Assembly (NCBI GenBank): GCA_045402695.1 | Contig: JAWPNA010000272.1 | Location: 1-14,988 of the forward strand | Direction: 5' to 3' | Source: JAWPNA01 sp045402695 | Lineage (GTDB): Bacteria > Acidobacteriota > Polarisedimenticolia > JACPZX01 > DASXTC01 | DNA: 14,988 bases | In this document: piece by piece, positions 6,981 to 13,049 of the stretch | How the letters are laid out: each line of letters begins with the position of its first letter | How positions within the stretch are numbered: position 1 is the first letter of the stretch | The notes under the pieces: generated by a model | What the model was told of the DNA's origin: nothing | The model's input: the letters and a program-made list of their open reading frames with translations, nothing else | The model's database searches: none | Program-made: the position numbers and the translations under genes

Positions 6981-7412
6981 TCAGGACCCGCTGGCGGAGC
7001 GGCCTGTTGACGGCCGGCTCCCATACCCTTCCGACTCGTACTTGGACGGGCACTTCGCGAGCAGATTGTGCGCCCGGAAGACGCCGCCTGGGTCCAGCTT
7101 TCCCTCCACGACCACGTCTCCGTTCTCCTTGAAGGTATCCGGCACCTCCTTGCCGTACTGGACCGGCACCGATTGCATTCCGTCGGTGACGGCAAAGGAG
7201 ACGCCGATCCGGTCCTGGGCGCGCACCACGCTGTCAGGTTTCACCTTTCCGTAGATCCGGCAGTTGGCCCGCCGTAGCGAGGCATCGGACAAGAACTCGC
7301 TGACGGAGTGGTCATAGACGAGGCTCTGGTTAAAGCTGTAGACGATAAGGCCGGCAATCCCGCCGAGGATGATGATCCCGCCGATCACCAACTGGGTCCT
7401 TTTCCTGTCCAT
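6981..7412 (-). CDS. ccmE: CcmE, periplasmic heme chaperone with Cys in place of the heme-binding His
   Basis: A 143-residue heme chaperone with an N-terminal membrane anchor (about 8-27, LVIGGIIILGGIAGLIVYSF) and an OB-fold domain with YGKV, FAVTDG, VPVQYGKEVPDTFKENGDVVVEGK. In classical CcmE the heme is held covalently by a His in the motif HxxxY near the C-terminus. Here the aligned motif is LLAKCPSKYE, with Cys121 and Tyr125, so this is the CxxxY type. The C-terminal tail is short and Ser/Gly-rich. The ATG is the only in-frame start, since an in-frame stop lies three codons upstream. It has no Shine-Dalgarno sequence and sits 8 nt after a good -10 box, so the mRNA is probably leaderless or nearly so. 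It is the first gene of the operon. Confidence 0.96.
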   Translation of the reverse strand: MDRKRTQLVIGGIIILGGIAGLIVYSFNQSLVYDHSVSEFLSDASLRRANCRIYGKVKPDSVVRAQDRIGVSFAVTDGMQSVPVQYGKEVPDTFKENGDVVVEGKLDPGGVFRAHNLLAKCPSKYESEGYGSRPSTGRSASGS

Positions 7413-7420
7413 GGTCGGTC

Positions 7421-7450
7421 ATCATAGATGATGCTCCGATACCCCGTCAA
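7421..7450 (-). promoter_or_regulatory. Sigma70-type promoter of the ccm operon, likely leaderless
   Basis: On the minus strand TTGACG (7450-7445) and TATGAT (7426-7421) are separated by 18 nt. Both are close to the TTGACA/TATAAT consensus. The ccmE ATG begins 8 nt after the -10 box, so the start of transcription should lie within a few bases of the ATG. No ribosome binding site would be transcribed. Confidence 0.75.
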
Positions 7451-7486
7451 ACCGGCCCCAGGAGTGATTGTTCTGACTTGACGGGG
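7442..7486. repeat. Inverted repeat CCCCGTCAA / TTGACGGGG holding both -35 boxes
   Basis: A perfect 9-bp inverted repeat, arms at 7442-7450 and 7478-7486, separated by 27 bp. Each arm contains the -35 hexamer TTGACG of one of two divergent promoters (ccmE leftward, small RNA rightward). The GGG extension past the -35 is shared, which hints at a common protein site. The arms are short enough that chance is possible. Confidence 0.6.
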
Positions 7487-7505
7487 CAAAAGCCGAGCCT
7501 ATATT
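7478..7505 (+). promoter_or_regulatory. Sigma70-type promoter of the predicted small RNA
   Basis: TTGACG at 7478-7483 and TATATT at 7500-7505 with a 16-nt spacer on the plus strand, in a locally AT-richer stretch. Transcription would begin near 7512. No plus-strand gene lies downstream before the converging regulator gene, so the promoter most likely serves a non-coding RNA. Confidence 0.65.
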
Positions 7506-7519
7506 CATCGGCAATCGTA

Positions 7520-7547
7520 CATATTCGAGTCTGCCTACTCGAATATG
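7520..7547. repeat. Perfect 11-bp inverted repeat
   Basis: CATATTCGAGT (7520-7530) and ACTCGAATATG (7537-7547) flank a 6-nt loop CTGCCT. Placed just after the predicted start of the small RNA, it would form its first hairpin. At DNA level it could also be an operator. Confidence 0.9.
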
Positions 7548-7568
7548 CGGATAGGAGGGCCGGTCCCC

Positions 7569-7601
7569 ATGCCGGACAACCTCTTGTTCCAGTGCCTGTA
7601 A
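7569..7601 (+). CDS. Possible 10-residue micro-ORF within the small RNA
   Basis: ATG at 7569 to TAA at 7599-7601 encodes MPDNLLFQCL. A perfect AGGAGG (7553-7558) lies 10 nt upstream, and the stop directly abuts the terminator stem. The anti-Shine-Dalgarno match could be masked by pairing with CCTCTT at 7580-7585. So short an ORF could arise by chance, and no homolog is known to me. Confidence 0.25.
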   Translation: MPDNLLFQCL

Positions 7602-7602
7602 A

Positions 7603-7630
7603 GGGAGCCCGAAAGGGCTCCCGCCCTTTT
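7603..7630 (+). terminator. Rho-independent terminator
   Basis: A perfect 8-bp GC-rich stem GGGAGCCC (7603-7610) with GGGCTCCC (7615-7622), closed by a GAAA tetraloop and followed after GCCC by TTTT (7627-7630). It ends the predicted small RNA. Because the stem is symmetric it may also weakly stop the regulator transcript from the other strand, where TTTA follows. Confidence 0.75.
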
Positions 7631-7684
7631 CAAGGCATCATGATCGAGCGTACGGCTGTTGGAGAAGAGGTCGGGCCAGCCTGC

Positions 7685-8407
7685 CTACTTGCGGGATGCG
7701 CCGAGCATCGACTGGACCTTCTGTCGCAGCTCCTCGCCGACATGGACTCCCTTGATCAGGATGTCCGAGGCTCCGGCAGACTTGAGCTGCTCCCAGGCGC
7801 TGCCGTACAGCTCGGTCTCGTCGCGCGCGGTGAAGATCAGAACCGGAATGCCGCGCTTCTTGGTCGCCCGGAGGAGCTGGGTCCCGTCTTCTCCTTCTTC
7901 GAGGGAGAGGTCCAGGATCACCAAGTCATACGGCCCAGAGTCGAGGAGTTTGCCTGCCTCACCGAGAGTGGCTGCCACGGTCGTATCGTACGCCTTGCTC
8001 AACGCCTCCCTGGTCAGCTCGGCGAAGTAGTTCTGGTCCTCCACCAGCAGGACCTTGCCACGTGCCGCGGCCGGCTTGCTCGATGAAGGCGTGGCCTGCG
8101 CCGGGGCTCCGGGGGGAGCAGGGGCGTACGGGACGAAAAGATGCCCGCAGCTCGGACAATGCACTGGTTTGAGGAGCGTGGCCGAGATCTCGGAGTGGGG
8201 CGGCGTCGCGGCCGCCTTCTGACTGGCCGTCTCCGATGCGGGGGCTGAGGAGGTGGGAGCCGGGCGAGTCGCCGCATGGGCGGGAGGAGATCCGCCGACT
8301 TTCCAGGAGTTTCCGCACTCCCGGCAGGTCATCTTCGCCCCCCGGGGCGGGACCTTGCGCTCGTCGATGACGTAATGGGTATTGCAGCCGGGGCAGTTGA
8401 CGAACAT
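7685..8407 (-). CDS. Zinc-ribbon plus receiver-domain regulator
   Basis: A 240-residue protein that joins a zinc-ribbon to a two-component receiver domain. The N-terminus has CPGC (Cys5, Cys8) and CREC (Cys28, Cys31) around VIDERKVPPRG, the MJ0042-type ribbon. A Pro/Ala/Ser-rich linker follows, with a half-ribbon CPSCGH at 84-89, then a second flexible stretch. The receiver domain spans about 118-236: acidic pair Glu123-Asp124, phospho-acceptor Asp166 in LVILDLSLEEG, Thr193 in FTAR and Lys219 in LIKG, all in place. There is no DNA-binding output domain. I chose the ATG at 8407 because GGAGGTGAT lies 6 nt upstream; a longer frame to 8461 lacks support. It is divergent from greA. The partner kinase is unknown. 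Confidence 0.88.
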   Translation of the reverse strand: MFVNCPGCNTHYVIDERKVPPRGAKMTCRECGNSWKVGGSPPAHAATRPAPTSSAPASETASQKAAATPPHSEISATLLKPVHCPSCGHLFVPYAPAPPGAPAQATPSSSKPAAARGKVLLVEDQNYFAELTREALSKAYDTTVAATLGEAGKLLDSGPYDLVILDLSLEEGEDGTQLLRATKKRGIPVLIFTARDETELYGSAWEQLKSAGASDILIKGVHVGEELRQKVQSMLGASRK

Positions 8408-8413
8408 CGCCGC

Positions 8414-8422
8414 ATCACCTCC
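8414..8422 (-). promoter_or_regulatory. Strong ribosome binding site of the zinc-ribbon/receiver gene
   Basis: GGAGGTGAT on the minus strand, a 9-nt match to the 16S anti-Shine-Dalgarno tail, 6 nt before the ATG at 8407. It decides the start against the upstream in-frame codon at 8461. Confidence 0.85.
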
Positions 8423-8444
8423 GGTGCAGTAACATAGTGCTCTG

Positions 8445-8473
8445 TTGCTGGGGGCGGCCACCCCGCGTATACT
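8445..8473 (+). promoter_or_regulatory. Likely greA promoter
   Basis: TTGCTG (8445-8450) and TATACT (8468-8473) with a 17-nt spacer on the plus strand. Transcription would start near 8480, giving a leader of about 57 nt before the greA ATG. The spacer contains GGGG...CCCC that could form a small hairpin. Confidence 0.6.
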
Positions 8474-8536
8474 TCCGGCGCTATCAACGATTTCGGATGT
8501 CGACGGGAAACCGAGCCGGGCTGTGAGGCACGGAGC

Positions 8537-9010
8537 ATGACAGGCACGCCGTTGAAGGATTCGCTCGAAGCCGAGCTGAAGATGCTTGAGAGGGAGCTCA
8601 AGATCGAGCTACCACAGGAGATCAAGAAGGCCGTGGCGATGGGTGACCTGCGCGAGAACGCCGAATACCAGACGGCCCTCGAGAGGCAGAGGCTGGTCCA
8701 GTCGCGAATCGGGCAGCTCAAGCAGAAGCTCTCGGAGCTTTCACTTCTCCGGTTCGATCAGGTGCCCAAGGACCGGATCGGGCTTGGGTCGCTCTTCAAG
8801 GTGGTGGACGGCGACGACGACAAGCAGGTTCAATACGAAATCGTGATGGACGGCATGGCCGATCCCCCCCGCGGGAAGATCTCGCTGTCGTCTCCTCTGG
8901 CGCGCGGCTTCGTGAACAAGAAAGTGGGCGACGAGGTCACGATCACCGTCCCCTCCGGCAAGAGAACCTACGAGATCGTCGAGCTCAAGACGATCCACGA
9001 GCGCGAGTAG
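8537..9010 (+). CDS. greA: GreA-family transcription elongation factor
   Basis: A 157-residue Gre factor, the normal length. It enters the RNA polymerase secondary channel and stimulates cleavage of backtracked RNA. The N-terminal coiled coil (about 5-75) carries GDLRENAEYQ at 36-45 at its tip, with the acidic pair Asp37 and Glu40 needed for cleavage. The C-terminal FKBP-like domain (about 85-155) has the usual ISLSSPLARGF...KVGDEVTITVPSGKRTYEIVEL. The ATG is preceded by a modest ACGGAG. Its last 26 nt overlap, in opposite orientation, the 3' end of the glycosyltransferase gene. GreB is less likely because the sequence matches the GreA layout, but some lineages have several Gre paralogs. Confidence 0.93.
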   Translation: MTGTPLKDSLEAELKMLERELKIELPQEIKKAVAMGDLRENAEYQTALERQRLVQSRIGQLKQKLSELSLLRFDQVPKDRIGLGSLFKVVDGDDDKQVQYEIVMDGMADPPRGKISLSSPLARGFVNKKVGDEVTITVPSGKRTYEIVELKTIHERE

Positions 9011-9791
9011 CGTTTCCCTCCGGCGCGACTCGGTACTTGAGTATGGTCCAGAGGATTTTCGCTCCCGCCTTCACCGTTCCCGACAACGTCCCGGTGATCT
9101 TGGACGACCCCACGCGCCTCCGGTAGGGCACCGGGATCTCGTGCACGCGCAGCCCGGCCAGCAGGGCCTTGACCTGCATCTCCGCGGTCCATCCGAATGT
9201 CTCGTCGCGCATGCCGAGCGCGCGCAGGCACGGGTAGCTGATCGCGCGGAACGGTCCCAGGTCGGTGTAGCTGAACCCGTACAGCAGCCGGATGAGCGTC
9301 ACCGACAGGGCGTTGCCGTAGCGCGCCTGCGGCGGCATCGCGCCCGGCTCGAGACGACCGATCAACCGCGAGCCGAGGACGAAGTCGTGCTCGCCCTCGG
9401 CAATGGGGCGCACCAGGTCGAACATGAGGGAAGGGTCGTCGCTGAAGTCCGCGTCGAGAAAGACGACGATGTCGGGAGGGTCGTGCTCCAGGTGCGCGAG
9501 GCCCGTCAGGCAGGCCCGTCCGTACCCACGTCGTGGCTCGGCGAGCACCAAAGCGCCCAAGCCGGCCGCGACCGCGGCCGTGGCGTCGGTGCTCCCGTTG
9601 TCCACGACGATGATTCCGGCCAGCTCGATCCTCCGGCCGTCGCGCAACGAGGCAGGCCTCAACTCCGAGAGGCTCCTCAGCACCAACGGGAGTGATCGCT
9701 CCTCGTTCAGCGCGGGGATGATGACGGCCGCGAGGACGGCGCCCGAGCGCAGGCCGGCGTCGCGTGTTTCCTTGCCCGACGTCTCCACCAT
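8985..9791 (-). CDS. Family 2 glycosyltransferase (dolichyl-phosphate sugar synthase type)
   Basis: A 268-residue GT-A fold glycosyltransferase. The nucleotide-binding start is VIIPALNEERSLP (about 23-35), then VVDNGSTDAT at 62-71, and the metal-binding DxD motif FLDADFSDDP at 111-120 (Asp113, Asp115). The acceptor region DLGPFRAISYPCL at about 177-189 and the catalytic-side FGWTAEMQVKA at 199-209 follow. It resembles polyprenyl-phosphate mannose or glucose synthases without a C-terminal membrane domain. It would make a lipid-linked sugar donor at the cytoplasmic membrane. The ATG at 9791 was chosen because it starts just before the domain; the longer frame to 10085 lies inside the methyltransferase gene. 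It follows that gene by 52 nt on the same strand. The substrate sugar is unknown. Confidence 0.92.
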   Translation of the reverse strand: MVETSGKETRDAGLRSGAVLAAVIIPALNEERSLPLVLRSLSELRPASLRDGRRIELAGIIVVDNGSTDATAAVAAGLGALVLAEPRRGYGRACLTGLAHLEHDPPDIVVFLDADFSDDPSLMFDLVRPIAEGEHDFVLGSRLIGRLEPGAMPPQARYGNALSVTLIRLLYGFSYTDLGPFRAISYPCLRALGMRDETFGWTAEMQVKALLAGLRVHEIPVPYRRRVGSSKITGTLSGTVKAGAKILWTILKYRVAPEGNATRARGSS

Positions 9792-9843
9792 GGCCGGGCA
9801 CCTTACCACACCGATCCTGGATGCTCGACTCCGACTCGATGAC

Positions 9844-10755
9844 CTATCTCTTCGAGCGGTGGAGGGGTGGCACATCGTGGGTGTTCTTTCCTCGCACCAG
9901 GGAGCGAAGCAATCTCTTGAGGCGCCGCGCGGGCGCGAGGACAGGATGCTGCCGCCAGGGCCGCCGCGTCGGGCCGCTGTAGGTCTCGGGTTGATCCGCG
10001 CGCGGCAGGAGGATCGGGTAGCCCATCTTTGCGGCCCGCCGCCTGGCCCAACGCGTGGCCTGCAACCATCGCGGTGGCCAGGCATGAGGCACGAAGAGAT
10101 GGTGGGAAAGAGCCCCGAATCCGTGCCGTCGCAGATACAGCTTGAATGAATGGCACGTGTAGCGATTGCAGTGCATCCCTGCCGTCGCTTCGTGGTCGTC
10201 GCTGTCGTCGCGCGCCTCCGGCTTGAGGCCTTCCACGAGGACGTCGTTGTCGGCCCCGAAGGCAGGCGTGTTGACCGCCAGAACGCCCCGCTCAGACATC
10301 ATCGGCAGGAGCTCGAAGAGCAAGGACGACAGCTCCGCTCGTGGAATGTGCTCCACGCAATCGAGCATCATGACAATGTCGAACCGCTCGTTTTTCGTTT
10401 CCGCGGCCCACGTGCGAAGGAGCTCCAGAGCGTCGGCGCAGTGCAGTTCGGCGGTGATCCTGGCCTCCCGCAGGAACTCGCGCGCGATCGCGATCGCATC
10501 CTCGGAGAAATCCACACCGTGCACGTCGGCGGCGCCGTGCTCGGCGGCATACTTCACCGCCTCGCCGCGCCCGCAGCCCACGTCCAGCACGCGCTTCCCA
10601 CGGAAGTCGATTCGCTCGAGGATGTCCAGATCGATGGCGCGCACCAGCCCCTTGTGGAAGTCCTCGATGCCATCAACGCCGTAACCTACCGGATTGCCGT
10701 CCTTGTCTCGGTGCAGGTAGTACTCGGCGGTGTATTTCTCTCGCACATGACCCAT
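9844..10755 (-). CDS. SAM-dependent class I methyltransferase
   Basis: A 303-residue class I methyltransferase. Motif I is VLDVGCGRGEA (about 56-66), the acidic residue at the end of strand 2 is Asp82 (HGVDFS), ALELL at about 109-113 is near motif II, and DIVMMLDCVEHIP at 126-138 is the next conserved strand. The N-terminus has YTAEYYLHRDKDGNPVGYGVDG, seen in methyltransferases that act on sugars or lipids of surface glycans. The C-terminus (about 230-303) is rich in Arg/Lys and Trp and not typical. It is followed on the same strand by a glycosyltransferase, so a cell-surface glycan role is plausible. The ATG has no ribosome site and sits 9 nt after a TATGAT box. Confidence 0.85.
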   Translation of the reverse strand: MGHVREKYTAEYYLHRDKDGNPVGYGVDGIEDFHKGLVRAIDLDILERIDFRGKRVLDVGCGRGEAVKYAAEHGAADVHGVDFSEDAIAIAREFLREARITAELHCADALELLRTWAAETKNERFDIVMMLDCVEHIPRAELSSLLFELLPMMSERGVLAVNTPAFGADNDVLVEGLKPEARDDSDDHEATAGMHCNRYTCHSFKLYLRRHGFGALSHHLFVPHAWPPRWLQATRWARRRAAKMGYPILLPRADQPETYSGPTRRPWRQHPVLAPARRLKRLLRSLVRGKNTHDVPPLHRSKR

Positions 10756-10764
10756 CGATGGTCG

Positions 10765-10792
10765 ATCATACTGATCCGAAGGTTCCGATCAA
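10765..10792 (-). promoter_or_regulatory. Promoter of the methyltransferase gene, likely leaderless
   Basis: On the minus strand TTGATC (10792-10787) and TATGAT (10770-10765) are 16 nt apart. The ATG of the methyltransferase begins 9 nt after the -10 box and no Shine-Dalgarno sequence is present, so the transcript should start at or a few bases before the ATG. Confidence 0.6.
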
Positions 10793-10946
10793 GTGAGAGC
10801 TTCAATCGTTTCCCGGGCTTCACCGCCGCAGGGGACGCATGCATCACATCGCATGGCCTCGCGCGGCCGGATGTTGTATCGTTCGTGGCCCATCTGCTCT
10901 GGCTCAACCCGCGCAACACGCGCGCGAGGATCGTTGAGGGCTTGAT

Positions 10947-11594
10947 GTGAGCCTGATCCCACAGCTCCTTGATTTCATCCTGCACGTCGATCACCACCTG
11001 GACCAGATCATCCGCGACTATGGAGGGTGGACATATCTGCTCCTGTTCGGCGTGATCTTCTGCGAGACCGGCTTCGTGGTGACGCCCTTCCTTCCCGGCG
11101 ACTCACTCCTGTTCGCGGTGGGCGCGTTCGCCGCCCGCGGATCGCTCGATCTCATCTCCTGCCTCACACTGCTGGCGGCGGCCGGCATCCTGGGCGACTC
11201 GGTCAACTACTGGATCGGCGGGGCGGTCGGGCCGGCAGTCTTTCGCCGCACCGACAGCCGCCTCCTCAACCGCAAGCACCTCGAGAGGACGCACGCATTC
11301 TACGAGAAGTACGGTGGCAAGACGATCGTCATCGCGCGGTTTGTCCCCATCGTCAGGACCTTCGCCCCCTTCGTCGCGGGGATCGGCCGCATGTCTTACG
11401 CGCGGTTCCTTGCCTACAACGTGATCGGCGGGCTTGCCTGGGTGGGGTTCTTCGTCCTGGGGGGCTACTACTTCGGCAACCTGGACATCGTCCGCAGAAA
11501 CTTCTCCCTGGTCCTGCTCGCGATCATCGTGTTGTCCATCATGCCGGCGGTCTTCGAGGTGATCCGAAGCCGCCGCGGGGCCCACCGCGGGTGA
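10947..11594 (+). CDS. DedA/VTT-family membrane protein
   Basis: A 215-residue DedA-family membrane protein. These proteins act in lipid-carrier handling and proton-linked membrane balance; undecaprenyl-phosphate translocation has been shown for some members. The sequence FCETGFVVTPFLPGDSLLF (about 38-56) carries Glu40 and Asp52, and IVIARFVPIVRTFAPFVAG (127-145) carries Arg131 and Arg137. These four match, at almost the same numbers, the essential residues of E. coli DedA proteins. Four to five hydrophobic segments are visible, plus a basic C-terminal tail. The start is GTG at 10947 with GAGGG 6 nt upstream. It is divergent from the methyltransferase across 191 nt and upstream of the deacetylase-like gene (81 nt gap). 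A role in surface-glycan lipid recycling fits the neighbours. Confidence 0.94.
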   Translation: MSLIPQLLDFILHVDHHLDQIIRDYGGWTYLLLFGVIFCETGFVVTPFLPGDSLLFAVGAFAARGSLDLISCLTLLAAAGILGDSVNYWIGGAVGPAVFRRTDSRLLNRKHLERTHAFYEKYGGKTIVIARFVPIVRTFAPFVAGIGRMSYARFLAYNVIGGLAWVGFFVLGGYYFGNLDIVRRNFSLVLLAIIVLSIMPAVFEVIRSRRGAHRG

Positions 11595-11639
11595 TCAGGC
11601 GACAAGGGTAAGGGTCTTGAGCGCGACCTGACGGCCTCC

Positions 11640-11669
11640 TTGACTGGCCGCCGCGCACGGCACTAACCT
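11640..11669 (+). promoter_or_regulatory. Possible leaderless promoter of the deacetylase-like gene
   Basis: TTGACT (11640-11645) and TAACCT (11664-11669), 18 nt apart, end 6 nt before the ATG at 11676. The -10 is a poor match (TANNNT only), but no ribosome site exists and the geometry repeats that at ccmE and the methyltransferase. Confidence 0.35.
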
Positions 11670-11675
11670 CCGCTC

Positions 11676-13031
11676 ATGTCGATCCGGCGCCGTACTCTCG
11701 CCGGCCTCCCGGCGGCGGTGGCCGCCGGAGTCCTCGCCCTCGCGTGCGGCGGCGGCCCGCCGGCCGGCGCGGGCGAGGGGGCTGCGGGCGAGGTCTGGTG
11801 GCCGCGCTTCCCCTTCGCGCCGGATACGCACGTCGAGCGCGACGTGGCCGTTCTCTACTCCACGGACAGCCTGGGCCCCAAAACGACGCTGGCGGACCTG
11901 GGTTATCCCGGGCGGATGATCTTCCGGCTCCACCAGGATCACCCCCAGCTTAAAGTCGTGCTGACCTCCTGCCCGGCGAGCCGTTACTCCGGCAACCGTC
12001 CCGTGGATGGCTCCACGGAGGCCGGGGCAAGTTGGCGGAGCCTGGCATTGGACCCGCGCTTCGACTGGATCGAGCTGGCGAACCAGGGCTACACGCACGC
12101 TCCCGAGGAGGATACGAACCTCAGTCACCACGAATTCTCCGTCCGGCAGAAGGGCTGCAACATTGACCACGCGCTGCTGGGGGCGCTCGACTACTGCCGC
12201 GCGCGCTTCCGTCTCGCGCGCGAGGCCTACCGCTCGCTGGGGATCCCCGACGCGCGCGTCACACTGGTGCGCTTCCCCGGAGGCGAGGACAGTCCCGCGG
12301 CGCTGCAGGCCGCCCGGGAGGCGGGCTTCCTTGCCGTGATGGGCTCGCGCCACCTCAACCAGACGGATCGTGATTGGTGGACCCCGACGGCGGATGGGCA
12401 GGAGATCCTGGAGATCCAAAACACGACTTGGCTTCCCCTGTTCGTGCGCTCGGAAGCACTGGAAACCGCTCTCACGCAGGGCCGGATCGATCCGGCCCGC
12501 GTGGCCGAAAGCCCGGGATTCCAGGAGGCGGTGCGTCGCGGGGAGGCCTACGTGGAGAAGGTGGCGGCAGGAGGCGGCATCCTGAACCTGGCGGATCAGT
12601 GGCGTGAGACGTTCAGCGTCATCGGCGGCGTCGCGCCGCGCTACCTGTTGCTCGACGCGGTGCTCGACTTCATCGAGCGCAGGCACGGGCCGCGGGCCTG
12701 GTACCCCTCAGGGCGCGAGCTGGCGCTGTGGCTCCAGGCCAGCCACCAAGTGGCCGTGTCATCGCGGACGGAGGGCGGCGCGCTGCTGGTACGCGCGGAG
12801 GCACCGCCGTGGTGGCGCGATGTCGCGCCCGAGGGGTTCGCGGAAGTCTCCTTTGTCGTGCGGCTGCCCGACGGATGGTCGGAGGCGGGGCGGGTCTCCC
12901 TGCGGCAGGGCCCCGGCGATTCTGCCTGGCGTGAGCTGGGCGCCGACCAGCGCTGGCCCCACCCACGCGGCCTGGCGGTCATCTTTCCGTTGAGCGGGAC
13001 GGCCACGCTCCGGATCGAGCGGGGCGCCTGA
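11676..13031 (+). CDS. Exported polysaccharide-deacetylase-like protein
   Basis: A 451-residue exported protein. The N-terminus MSIRRRTLAGLPAAVAAGVL has a Tat-like RRxTL motif, and ALAC at 21-24 may be a lipobox (the -2 and -3 residues are unusual), so it is secreted and perhaps lipid-anchored. The central region (about 55-225) looks like a divergent NodB/CE4 domain: STDSLG near the usual acidic motif, IELANQGYTHAP at 132-143 in place of the N-H-T/S-x-x-H motif, and LVRFPGGEDSPAALQAAREAGF at 197-218, which resembles the R-P-P-G-G motif. The C-terminal part (about 350-451) is beta-rich and may bind carbohydrate. The canonical His pair is not clear, so catalysis is uncertain. It converges on the lectin-like gene 18 nt away. 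Confidence 0.6.
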   Translation: MSIRRRTLAGLPAAVAAGVLALACGGGPPAGAGEGAAGEVWWPRFPFAPDTHVERDVAVLYSTDSLGPKTTLADLGYPGRMIFRLHQDHPQLKVVLTSCPASRYSGNRPVDGSTEAGASWRSLALDPRFDWIELANQGYTHAPEEDTNLSHHEFSVRQKGCNIDHALLGALDYCRARFRLAREAYRSLGIPDARVTLVRFPGGEDSPAALQAAREAGFLAVMGSRHLNQTDRDWWTPTADGQEILEIQNTTWLPLFVRSEALETALTQGRIDPARVAESPGFQEAVRRGEAYVEKVAAGGGILNLADQWRETFSVIGGVAPRYLLLDAVLDFIERRHGPRAWYPSGRELALWLQASHQVAVSSRTEGGALLVRAEAPPWWRDVAPEGFAEVSFVVRLPDGWSEAGRVSLRQGPGDSAWRELGADQRWPHPRGLAVIFPLSGTATLRIERGA

Positions 13032-13049
13032 GAACGTATCGTTTGCGCA

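Larger units (their letters stand above)
7512..7630 (+). ncRNA. Predicted small RNA of about 120 nt with three hairpins
   Basis: This stretch lies between a good promoter and a terminator and holds no conserved protein. Three stems can be drawn. The first is a perfect 11-bp stem, CATATTCGAGT (7520-7530) with ACTCGAATATG (7537-7547). The second is a two-part stem in which AGGAGG (7553-7558) pairs with CCTCTT (7580-7585) and CCGG pairs with CCGG inside it. The third is the terminator stem GGGAGCCC-GAAA-GGGCTCCC (7603-7622). I do not recognise a known family; it does not look like 6S RNA, SRP RNA, tmRNA or a GEMM riboswitch. The start is inferred from the promoter and the end from the terminator. 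The second stem would hide the ribosome site of a 10-codon ORF, so a regulated leader-peptide RNA is an alternative. Confidence 0.55.

Noticed and set aside
4970..7132. A 720-codon open frame on the plus strand opposite ccmF
   Set aside because: It is antisense to a fully conserved ccmF, and its product is rich in His, Asp, Gln, Arg and Pro with no recognisable domain. This is typical of the mirror frame of a GC-rich gene.
7478..7630. A GEMM (cyclic-di-GMP) or other known riboswitch in the ccmE upstream region
   Set aside because: The conserved GEMM core is absent, and the plus-strand transcript does not lead into a gene.
7478..8086. A 202-codon plus-strand frame from the small-RNA promoter into the regulator gene
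   Set aside because: It begins inside the -35 box, would cross the terminator and is antisense to the receiver gene, whose motifs are intact.
10150..10950. A 266-codon plus-strand frame ending just at the DedA start
   Set aside because: It lies antisense to most of the methyltransferase, whose motifs are intact, and its product has no recognisable features.
10686..10997. A 103-codon minus-strand frame spanning the methyltransferase-DedA gap
   Set aside because: It overlaps the methyltransferase start in another frame and the DedA start on the opposite strand, has no ribosome site and no familiar motif.
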